Below are positions 1-5,107 of a stretch of 5,107 nt of DNA, piece after piece. Position 1 is the stretch's first letter. Every line of letters begins with the position of its first letter. Under the pieces are notes generated by a model. It saw only the letters and a list, made by a program, of their open reading frames with translations. It did not search any database and was not told the origin of the DNA. Both the position numbers and the translations under genes were made by a program. Origin of the DNA: Spirochaetota bacterium (GTDB lineage: Bacteria; Spirochaetota; Spirochaetia; Treponematales; Breznakiellaceae); contig JAEWSV010000266.1 in NCBI GenBank assembly GCA_023398155.1, positions 1 to 5,107 of the forward strand. Reading direction: 5' to 3'.

Positions 1-11
1 CGCTTAGCCAT
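1..11 (-). CDS. Probable start of a fifth operon gene, cut by the window edge
   Basis: An ATG at 11-9 opens a frame reading Met-Ala-Lys before the sequence ends. It is preceded by AGGAG (20-16), a near-perfect Shine-Dalgarno, with a 4-nt spacer. It sits 7 nt after the stop of the fusion gene, the kind of spacing seen in a co-transcribed operon. Too few codons are present to identify a product, and the spacer is somewhat short, so the true start could lie further on. Confidence 0.5.
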
Positions 12-15
12 ATCG

Positions 16-21
16 CTCCTA
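16..21 (-). promoter_or_regulatory. Shine-Dalgarno overlapping the stop codon of the fusion gene
   Basis: On the minus strand the bases read TAGGAG. The first three are the stop codon of the methyltransferase fusion gene, and AGGAG is the ribosome binding site for the ATG at 11-9. A terminating ribosome would therefore sit on the next gene's initiation region, which favours coupled translation. Confidence 0.55.
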
Positions 22-1890
22 CTTTTTTACCGCGTATGCCTCGAAAGTATCTCCGAGGCCGAAAATACGGCTCGCGCGGTCGGCGAGGCGACACGGCAAG
101 CCCTCGATCCTCGCATCGGCGAGGCCGGGGAAACGTTCGGGATGGTGCCCGGTGACGTGTACTTTTACGAGTTCGAATCCGAACCGCGCCAGGAACGCGG
201 CCGTCCGGGAGGGTTCCCAGATGGTCCAATGGTCCGCGGGGCTTTTCATGAGGAAATCATCGGAACGGGCCCGGGCCGATATGCCCGCGCCCGAAGGAGT
301 CGAAAGGGCCAGGACTCCGCCCTTCTTGAGAGCTGCGGAGGCGCCCGCGAGCACTTCGCCGAGAACGGGAAAATGTTCTATGACGTACCAGAACGTCACG
401 GCATCGAAGGTTTGCCCGCCGAACGCGGCGACCGGATCGAAAATAGGGAAGGAACCGACGGCAGCATCCAGGCCGAGCTTCTCGCGGACGAAGCGCACGG
501 CGTCCTCGGCGGGATCGACGCCGAAAGGACTGAAGCCGGCCGCTTTCGCGGCGGCGAGGAAGGGGCCGTAGGCGCAACCGATATCGAGGATGCGGGGCGC
601 TCCGGAGACGGATTCTCCGCTCCTGAGCAGTCCCTTGATGCGGCGAACGCGCGCGGCGCCTGCGGCCTCCAGTTGCGGGAAGTCCTCCAGGTAGGTTCGC
701 CCGTACTGTTTCTTGTAATCCTCAAAGAAATAGTCGCGGGCGTAGACGATTGCCGGGGGTACGGGGCGGATCATGTGGAGCATGCCGCAGGTCGCGCAGC
801 GCCGGTACGTGCGGTCGCTGAAGCGGGCGAGCGCGCGGCTTCCCGCAGCGGCCCGCGATCCGCAGAGGGGACAGCGGCCGGAGCCGGGAAAGGTGAATGC
901 GGAAAGCTGGGATGCCAGGTCGTCGCTCAGGTTCGGATCGCGTTCACGCGGCGCGGCTGCGGCCGTACGCTCCGCGAGGAGCTCCAGGTTCAACCTCAGG
1001 CGAACGGAAACCGTATCCGGGGGAAAGCCTCGGCGCTGGGCGAGGATGAAGGGTCCCGCGCGGGAAGCGGCGCGCTTACCTACGCCGACGGAGGCGAATC
1101 CGCGGGCGCGGGAGAGCTTTTCGTGGTACCGCGTCGGCGAAACGAGGAGGACGGGCACGCGCGCCCGGGCCGACTCAAAAGCGGTGAGCCCGAAGGAGGT
1201 GACAACGAGATCGTAGTCCGCGAGCCGACCCTTCAGGTTCGGGATCGAATGGAGCACGCGGGCGCCCGAGTCCAGCATCGCGGACTCTTCAGGCCGACGC
1301 GTTTCCGCGACGAGGGGACCGAGGAGGGCGTCCACCGCGAGGCCGGGGATGGCCGCGAGGGAGCGGACAGCGGGCCCCGTGAGTCCGGCAGGGTCTTCCG
1401 CTCCGAAGCTGACGAGTACGCGTATCGGGAGCGCGCTTTCCGCCCGCACGAACGAAGCCCGCCGGCGTTCGGGTAGCGGGAGAAGCGCGGGATCCTCGAG
1501 GTTGGCAGGACTCCGGCCGGGAAGGCCGGGGAGCAAATCCATAAGATAATCGAAGGAGCGCCGGGAAGGACCGCCCTCGTCGATGCCGACGACGGGACCG
1601 CACTCGACCCATCGATCGAATTCCTTCGCGTCGGTACGGAAGCGATCCAGCACCACGAACGTCCAAGCTTCGCGCCGCGGATCTCCCGCGTACAGGAAGG
1701 CCGTCGTAAAGTCGACGAGCGCCGACCTGAGCTCGGCCTGCCTCCGATCGTCCGAGGAGCCGATGAAGAGGTACGCTTCCACGCCTTTTTCACGCAGCCC
1801 GGCTACGAGGTCCGCCGACCGCGCGAGGTGCCCTCCGCCGCGGCCCGCCTCAGTCGCGGGGACCACGAGGACTTGCCGCTTCCCGGTCAT
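19..1890 (-). CDS. Fusion of PseG/SpsG-like GT-B domain and zinc-ribbon SAM-dependent methyltransferase
   Basis: A 623-residue two-part protein. Residues 1 to about 300 look like PseG/SpsG. GRGGGHLARS (16-24) gives the G-x-G-H-x-x-R motif whose His is the catalytic base in PseG, the enzyme that releases UDP from a UDP-sugar in pseudaminate synthesis. VVLDRF (79-84) and GIDEGG (102-107) follow. VLVSFGAEDPAGLT (158-171) matches the 'LGGSDP' strand of that family, and VVTSFGLTAFES near 229-240 matches its UDP-binding loop. Residues about 340-368 hold a zinc ribbon (CPLC and CATC). Residues about 432-580 form a class I methyltransferase: ILDIGCAYGPF (434-444), GVDP (457-460), FDAVTFWYVIEHF (495-507), LKKGGVLALSTPS (521-533). 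That domain type is common in polysaccharide clusters. The start is the ATG at 1890-1888, which overlaps the spsF stop in an ATGA and has GAGG at 1904-1901. The frame stays open to 2058, but those residues are Arg-rich and match no family. Predicted role: sugar-precursor hydrolysis plus methylation of the same sugar or glycan. The substrate is unknown. Confidence 0.88.
   Translation of the reverse strand: MTGKRQVLVVPATEAGRGGGHLARSADLVAGLREKGVEAYLFIGSSDDRRQAELRSALVDFTTAFLYAGDPRREAWTFVVLDRFRTDAKEFDRWVECGPVVGIDEGGPSRRSFDYLMDLLPGLPGRSPANLEDPALLPLPERRRASFVRAESALPIRVLVSFGAEDPAGLTGPAVRSLAAIPGLAVDALLGPLVAETRRPEESAMLDSGARVLHSIPNLKGRLADYDLVVTSFGLTAFESARARVPVLLVSPTRYHEKLSRARGFASVGVGKRAASRAGPFILAQRRGFPPDTVSVRLRLNLELLAERTAAAAPRERDPNLSDDLASQLSAFTFPGSGRCPLCGSRAAAGSRALARFSDRTYRRCATCGMLHMIRPVPPAIVYARDYFFEDYKKQYGRTYLEDFPQLEAAGAARVRRIKGLLRSGESVSGAPRILDIGCAYGPFLAAAKAAGFSPFGVDPAEDAVRFVREKLGLDAAVGSFPIFDPVAAFGGQTFDAVTFWYVIEHFPVLGEVLAGASAALKKGGVLALSTPSGAGISARARSDDFLMKSPADHWTIWEPSRTAAFLARFGFELVKVHVTGHHPERFPGLADARIEGLPCRLADRASRIFGLGDTFEAYAVKK
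1887..1890 (-). promoter_or_regulatory. ATGA stop/start overlap coupling spsF and the fusion gene
   Basis: The four bases ATGA on the minus strand contain both the start of the downstream gene (1890-1888) and the TGA stop of the cytidylyltransferase (1889-1887). GAGG at 1904-1901 provides a moderate Shine-Dalgarno 10 nt upstream. This is a classical translational-coupling junction and fixes the downstream start, where the protein begins with residues matching the PseG/SpsG fold. Confidence 0.85.
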
Positions 1891-2606
1891 CGATGGACCG
1901 CCTCGTACGCCGAAAGCACACCTTCCCCGCCGGCCGGCCATTCGTAACCGGGACCGGCCGAGTTCCCCGCCCGACCGGAGAGCGCGGCGAAAAGCTTCCT
2001 CGCGGCCTCGTAATCTTCGGCCGTATCCACGGTGAGGCGGACGGAAGGACGGCGCCACCGTTGGGGTGCGACCGGCCGGTGCAGGAAGAAAAGGTCCCCA
2101 TGGTTATAAAGGTAGGGACAGACGTGTTCCCGTTCCATGGGAAGGGTCGCTTCTCGCTCGGCGCGCAGCAGGGCTTCGGCGGCGACCGCCTCCACGCCGG
2201 CGCCGTACGGAAGGCCCGCGTAGGCGGCATAGTCCGCGTCCAGATGCTCCCCTTCCCGCGCGATCGCGAAGGCCGCGTCGGAGAAGACGAACGGATTGTC
2301 GCCCGTGGCGCGGATCACCCGGTCGGCCCCGAGAACGCGGACGGCGGCGCAATACCGGCCGAGCACGTCCTCCTTCGACCCGATCACGAGACGGAAGCCC
2401 GCCTTTTCGGCGAGCGGCGCGAACGCGTCCGCGGAGTCCTCGGGACAAGCGAGGGCCCACCCGTCGCAGGGTATCGCGCGGAGCGCTTCCATGACGCGGA
2501 ACACCATGGGTTCTCCGCCGAGCGGGAGCAGCGCCTTGTTCGGGAGACGCGAAGAGTCGAGGCGGGCCTGCAGGATGACGGCTGTCACGATTCGGGCGTC
2601 TCCCAT
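1887..2606 (-). CDS. spsF: SpsF/NeuA-type cytidylyltransferase (CMP-sugar synthesis)
   Basis: A 239-residue protein, a normal length for the SpsF family (COG1861-like), which transfers CMP from CTP to an acidic sugar. Near the N-terminus TAVILQARLDSSRLPNKAL matches the family's nucleotide-binding signature (Q-A-R-x-x-S-x-R-L-P-x-K), including the conserved Arg and Lys. Further signatures are GSKEDVLGRY near 76-85, ATGDNPF near 100-106 with the metal-site Asp, PYGAGVEA near 133-140, EREHVCPYLYNH near 158-169 and RLTVDTAEDY near 190-199. All key positions look intact, so it should be active. It is cytosolic. The chosen ATG (2606-2604) has AAGGTG at 2620-2615, 8 nt upstream, and overlaps the glycosyltransferase gene by 22 nt. 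A GTG at 2588-2586 would give a 4-nt GTGA overlap and a start directly at TAVILQAR, so it is a real alternative. The frame extends to an ATG at 2690, which is unlikely because of the 106-nt overlap. The nearby PseG-like domain suggests a nonulosonate-type substrate, but the exact sugar is unknown. Confidence 0.92.
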   Translation of the reverse strand: MGDARIVTAVILQARLDSSRLPNKALLPLGGEPMVFRVMEALRAIPCDGWALACPEDSADAFAPLAEKAGFRLVIGSKEDVLGRYCAAVRVLGADRVIRATGDNPFVFSDAAFAIAREGEHLDADYAAYAGLPYGAGVEAVAAEALLRAEREATLPMEREHVCPYLYNHGDLFFLHRPVAPQRWRRPSVRLTVDTAEDYEAARKLFAALSGRAGNSAGPGYEWPAGGEGVLSAYEAVHR

Positions 2607-3577
2607 AACTCGATCACCTTTCGGGCGTCGCAGGCGAAGCGGAACCGGTTCGTCTCCACCCAGCGCCGCGCTTCGGAGAATTCCTGCCAAGCCTGCATCG
2701 GCCCCGCTCCGGAGCGGAGCAGGTACGAAGGGAAGCGTCGGAGCGGTACGTGCGCGCAGTCTCCGCGGTAGAGCGGCGCGAGGTTCTTGAGGTAGAAAGC
2801 CTTATAGCTCTCGTCGACGGTGGAGTCTTCGGTAGGCGCGTCGCCGTCGTAGGCGAGTTTCACGAGCTGGGTGGAGCGGATCGATTCGCCCCAGAGCTGG
2901 GCGCGGAAACCGAAGTCCATGAGCTGCCAATACGGACTCGCGATGGAGCCATCGAAACCGCCGAGCTTCACGAAGCGGTCCTTGTCGTAAATGCCCGCCG
3001 CGTCCAAGGGATAGAGGGTCGGCGTGCCCTCCCGGGTCGCCGAGAAGGGAACGGTCTTGACGCCGCCCCGGAAAAAGGCGGGCGCTACGAGGGTCGGCAG
3101 GGTCTCGAAGCGGGCGTTCTGGATGAGCGGCACCGTGCAGAGTCGGGCTGACGGCCGCGTTCGGTCTGCGGACTCCGCGGTCTCCTCTTCGGAGATACGC
3201 TCCGCGATGCGGGCCGCCCCGCCCCCCTGGATGAGGCGGAGGTCGTTCCAAAGCACGAAGAAACGTTCCGTCGGTACTTCTGCCGCGGCCAGGTTGATCT
3301 GGCTGCCGAGCGTCGCGTTCTCCTTGAGGAGTATGAACTTGACCGTAGGGAAGCGCGAGGCCAACTCCTCAACGTCCCAGGTCTCGCGCGGCCCCTCGAT
3401 GGAGACGATGTGGTCGAAGCCGACTTTCTCCAAGTCCTGGAAGAGGGTCCGCCTGAGGTAGCGGCCGCCGCGGTTGAGGATGACCGCGGAGAGGCCGGTG
3501 GCGGCTCCGCGGCGGTCTCCGCCGACGACGGTATACGAAGCGAGCGACTCGTTAAAAGTTGTAGGTATAGTATTCAT
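2585..3577 (-). CDS. GT-A fold (family 2-like) glycosyltransferase
   Basis: A 330-residue protein when started at the ATG ending at 3577. The order of elements is that of a GT-A glycosyltransferase. A first Rossmann-like strand (GLSAVILNRGG) starts near residue 28, followed by a helix rich in Arg/Leu and a second strand (HIVSIEG). ENATLGSQINLAA follows near 86-98, the usual 'N-x-G-x-x-x-N-x-G' position. FVLWNDLRL near 107-115 is where the DXD metal/nucleotide motif normally sits. GIYDKDRFVKLGGFDG near 195-210, followed by QLMDFGFRAQLWG, is the typical acceptor half. The DXD is replaced by N-D-L-R, so metal binding may differ or be weak. There are no membrane segments. The likely role is transferring an activated sugar in the glycan pathway suggested by its neighbours; donor and acceptor are unknown. 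The frame is also open to an ATG at 3616, but that would enlarge the overlap with the upstream gene to 65 nt and has no Shine-Dalgarno. The 3577 start has only a weak one, which suggests re-initiation after the upstream stop. Confidence 0.85.
   Translation of the reverse strand: MNTIPTTFNESLASYTVVGGDRRGAATGLSAVILNRGGRYLRRTLFQDLEKVGFDHIVSIEGPRETWDVEELASRFPTVKFILLKENATLGSQINLAAAEVPTERFFVLWNDLRLIQGGGAARIAERISEEETAESADRTRPSARLCTVPLIQNARFETLPTLVAPAFFRGGVKTVPFSATREGTPTLYPLDAAGIYDKDRFVKLGGFDGSIASPYWQLMDFGFRAQLWGESIRSTQLVKLAYDGDAPTEDSTVDESYKAFYLKNLAPLYRGDCAHVPLRRFPSYLLRSGAGPMQAWQEFSEARRWVETNRFRFACDARKVIELWETPES
2615..2620 (-). promoter_or_regulatory. Ribosome binding site deciding the cytidylyltransferase start
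   Basis: On the minus strand AAGGTG lies 8 nt before the ATG at 2606-2604, inside the end of the glycosyltransferase gene. It is the best Shine-Dalgarno-like match among the candidate starts of this gene. The competing GTG at 2588 has GGGAG about 11 nt upstream, so the choice is not certain. Confidence 0.5.
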
Positions 3578-5102
3578 CGCAGTTCGCGCAGATTCCGGGA
3601 TACTCGCCGCGGACATGGGCGGCGTAAAGCTCGGCGCCCCGTGCCCAGAGGTCCGCGAGCGGTTCGGTGAAGGCGTTTCCGAGGACGCGCGTCTTGCGCA
3701 CGTCCTCCCTGCAGGCGGGAACGGTCCCGTCGATGAGCACCACGAAATCGCGCATGACGTGCCAGCACGGCCGCCGCTTCACGGGAGATAGGTCGGTCGC
3801 CTTGAGAGCCGGCATGAAGCCCGCGAAATCGTCGTGTTTCTGTACGATGACGTTCGGCGTCTTGGCCTTCCAGGCCCGGTAGAACCGCTCCAGGTCCTCC
3901 TCCTCGTTCACGATCCTGAGGGCCTGCACGTAGGCGTCCTTCGGGAAGAGCGAGATGAGTTTCTCGGCGAAGGCGGTAGCCTCCGCGAAACCTTCGCCGC
4001 GGACCGCCGCATAGCGGGCGCTCTCGTGCGCGTCGAGCGAGACGATCCAGGAAACCGCCGCCATGGTCGCTGAGGTACGAGCGGGCCGCGTCGCCGCGCG
4101 GGCGGCGGCCTCCGCGATAGCCTCCGCGGTTCCTGGCCGCCAGCCTATGCCGCTCGTCTCGATCAGGAGCGAGAGGCCGGGCCGCTCGAGGACGGCCGCG
4201 GCAAGCCGCTCGATTTCGGGATGCAACGAACTTTCCCCCCAGACCGAGATATCGATCACCGCGTCGCCCGAAAGCTCGACGATGGAGTCCAGGAGGGCTT
4301 CGAACTTGGCGAGGTCCAGGAAGTCGCGCCGCTCCAGGATGGTCTTTCCGCCCCCTGCCCCCGCGATAGGATACGGACAGAGGGCGCAGGCTTGGGGACA
4401 GCCGCCCGCGACTTGGACGGCGTAGAAGGCGGGTACCGTACGGAGGAGGTCGGCCCGGTCGGCGAGCAGGCGCTCGGCGTCGGCGGCGCGGGAGAGACCC
4501 GCCTCCATAAGGCCGCGGAGGAGCAGCAGATTCCGTTTGCAATCCGCGGCGAGGGTGAGCCGGTGTTGGCGCAAATCCACCGGGGAAATCTCGGTCTCGA
4601 TATCGAAGGCGTTGATGTCCTTGGAGAGTACGGAAAAGAGGAGGTCGCGCTCCACCTGGCCCGGATCGTCGCCCGCGAGTGTAGCGAGGGCGGCCGCGGT
4701 GGAGGGATGGAGGATCTCCGGAGCGAAGCCGTAGGGCCAACCGTCGGCGTACGAGTACTCGGCGGCGTAGCGGAGGTGCCGGTCCCGGATCGACGCGGCG
4801 AGCTCGGCGTCCAAGAGCGGCGTGTCCGCCCAACCGTAGTAGAGGAGCTCTTTCCCCTCCGCGAGCGAGGCGAGCGCGTCCAGGACGCTCCGCTTGCCCC
4901 AGCGCGCCGAACGTACGAGGCGGACGTTCTTGATCGAATCGGGCACGGCGAAGGCTTCGTCGACGAGGAGCGCGACTTCCCCGACGTTCGGGAAGGAGAA
5001 CGCGCGGTCCACGGCGAGGGAGAGCGCGTCGCGGCCGGAGGGGAGTTTCTCGAACGCGGCAGGAGCGAGCCTGCCCGCGAAAAGGACTGCGATGGCGTTC
5101 AT
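3552..5102 (-). CDS. Radical SAM/SPASM protein with N-terminal nucleotidyltransferase-like domain (spiro-SPASM type)
   Basis: A 516-residue protein with three visible parts. Residues 1-200 resemble a sugar nucleotidyltransferase fold: an AIAVLFAGR start, ADTPLLD at 92-98, and a WPYGFAPEIL stretch at 122-131. The usual N-terminal Arg/Lys signature is not recognisable, so this part is probably not an active transferase. Residues about 228-430 form a radical SAM core. C235, C239 and C242 (CX3CX2C) should bind the [4Fe-4S] cluster that cleaves S-adenosylmethionine, and VWGE at 287-290 fits the SAM-binding 'GGE-like' strand. Residues about 440-516 form a short SPASM segment: C446-X12-G-X4-C464, then C505-X2-C508, enough ligands for one auxiliary Fe-S cluster. 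The combination matches the spiro-SPASM family of spirochaetes, whose reaction I do not know. No signal peptide or membrane segment is seen, so it is likely cytosolic. It is the first gene of the overlapping set. The ATG lies 5 nt from the window edge, so its ribosome binding site is not visible. The family call is strong; the substrate is unknown. Confidence 0.92.
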   Translation of the reverse strand: MNAIAVLFAGRLAPAAFEKLPSGRDALSLAVDRAFSFPNVGEVALLVDEAFAVPDSIKNVRLVRSARWGKRSVLDALASLAEGKELLYYGWADTPLLDAELAASIRDRHLRYAAEYSYADGWPYGFAPEILHPSTAAALATLAGDDPGQVERDLLFSVLSKDINAFDIETEISPVDLRQHRLTLAADCKRNLLLLRGLMEAGLSRAADAERLLADRADLLRTVPAFYAVQVAGGCPQACALCPYPIAGAGGGKTILERRDFLDLAKFEALLDSIVELSGDAVIDISVWGESSLHPEIERLAAAVLERPGLSLLIETSGIGWRPGTAEAIAEAAARAATRPARTSATMAAVSWIVSLDAHESARYAAVRGEGFAEATAFAEKLISLFPKDAYVQALRIVNEEEDLERFYRAWKAKTPNVIVQKHDDFAGFMPALKATDLSPVKRRPCWHVMRDFVVLIDGTVPACREDVRKTRVLGNAFTEPLADLWARGAELYAAHVRGEYPGICANCDEYYTYNF

Positions 5103-5107
5103 GTCTG

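Noticed and set aside
22..29. T-run near the left edge as a possible terminator
   Set aside because: It encodes the final Lys-Lys of the fusion protein, reads as an A-run in the direction of transcription, and has no preceding hairpin.
142..1476. 444-codon open frame on the plus strand
   Set aside because: It lies wholly antisense to the PseG/methyltransferase fusion gene. Its translation is rich in Gly, Arg, Glu and Ala with no domain signature, as expected from a GC-rich complementary strand.
1891..2058. 56-residue N-terminal extension of the fusion gene
   Set aside because: It is Arg-rich and not family-like, would overlap the cytidylyltransferase gene by 172 nt, and lies upstream of a clean ATGA coupled start.
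2706..2715. Perfect 10-bp palindrome GCTCCGGAGC
   Set aside because: It lies inside the glycosyltransferase coding region and is expected by chance in GC-rich sequence. There is no second copy or operator context.
1893..2771. 292-codon open frame on the plus strand
   Set aside because: It is antisense to the cytidylyltransferase and the end of the glycosyltransferase gene. It is Arg/Gly-rich with no recognisable motif.
3574..4833. 419-codon open frame on the minus strand, alternative frame
   Set aside because: It overlaps the radical SAM gene, whose frame holds clear cysteine and fold motifs. This frame is dominated by Arg, Pro and Gly, typical of a frame shadow.

Overview
The window is a GC-rich bacterial segment in which almost every base is coding, and all real genes lie on the minus strand. 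Read from high to low coordinates, it holds four tightly overlapping genes and, at its left edge, the first codons of a probable fifth. The organism is most likely a spirochaete (Treponema/Spirochaeta lineage, or a GC-rich uncultured relative). The main reason is the first gene: its N-terminal domain, CX3CX2C radical SAM core and C-terminal SPASM segment match the spirochaete-restricted 'spiro-SPASM' family as I know it. No search was run, so the taxonomy is an inference.

Layout in transcription order. (1) 5102-3552: radical SAM/SPASM protein with an N-terminal nucleotidyltransferase-like domain that appears to be degenerate. (2) 3577-2585: GT-A (family 2-like) glycosyltransferase with an altered DXD site. 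(3) 2606-1887: SpsF/NeuA-type cytidylyltransferase, expected to make a CMP-sugar. (4) 1890-19: a two-part protein, a PseG/SpsG-like GT-B domain fused to a zinc-ribbon class I methyltransferase. (5) From position 11 leftward: ATG with a good Shine-Dalgarno, cut by the window edge. The three internal gene junctions overlap by about 26, 22 (or 4) and 4 nt, and the fifth start follows the fourth stop after 7 nt. This indicates one operon with translational coupling. No internal promoter or terminator was seen.

How the genes may work together: SpsF-like and SpsG/PseG-like proteins form the core of nonulosonate-type (pseudaminic- or sialic-acid-like) sugar activation. The PseG-type enzyme removes UDP from a sugar precursor, and the SpsF-type enzyme transfers CMP to the later product. 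The glycosyltransferase would use an activated sugar, the methyltransferase could methylate the sugar or glycan, and the radical SAM enzyme could perform an unusual modification. The simplest reading is a surface-glycan or flagellin-glycan pathway. The substrate is unknown, and the synthase (PseI/NeuB/SpsE-like) normally acting between PseG and PseF is not in the window.

No RNA genes, mobile elements, CRISPR arrays, long repeats or large non-coding stretches were found. Many long open frames in other frames and on the plus strand are by-products of high GC content.
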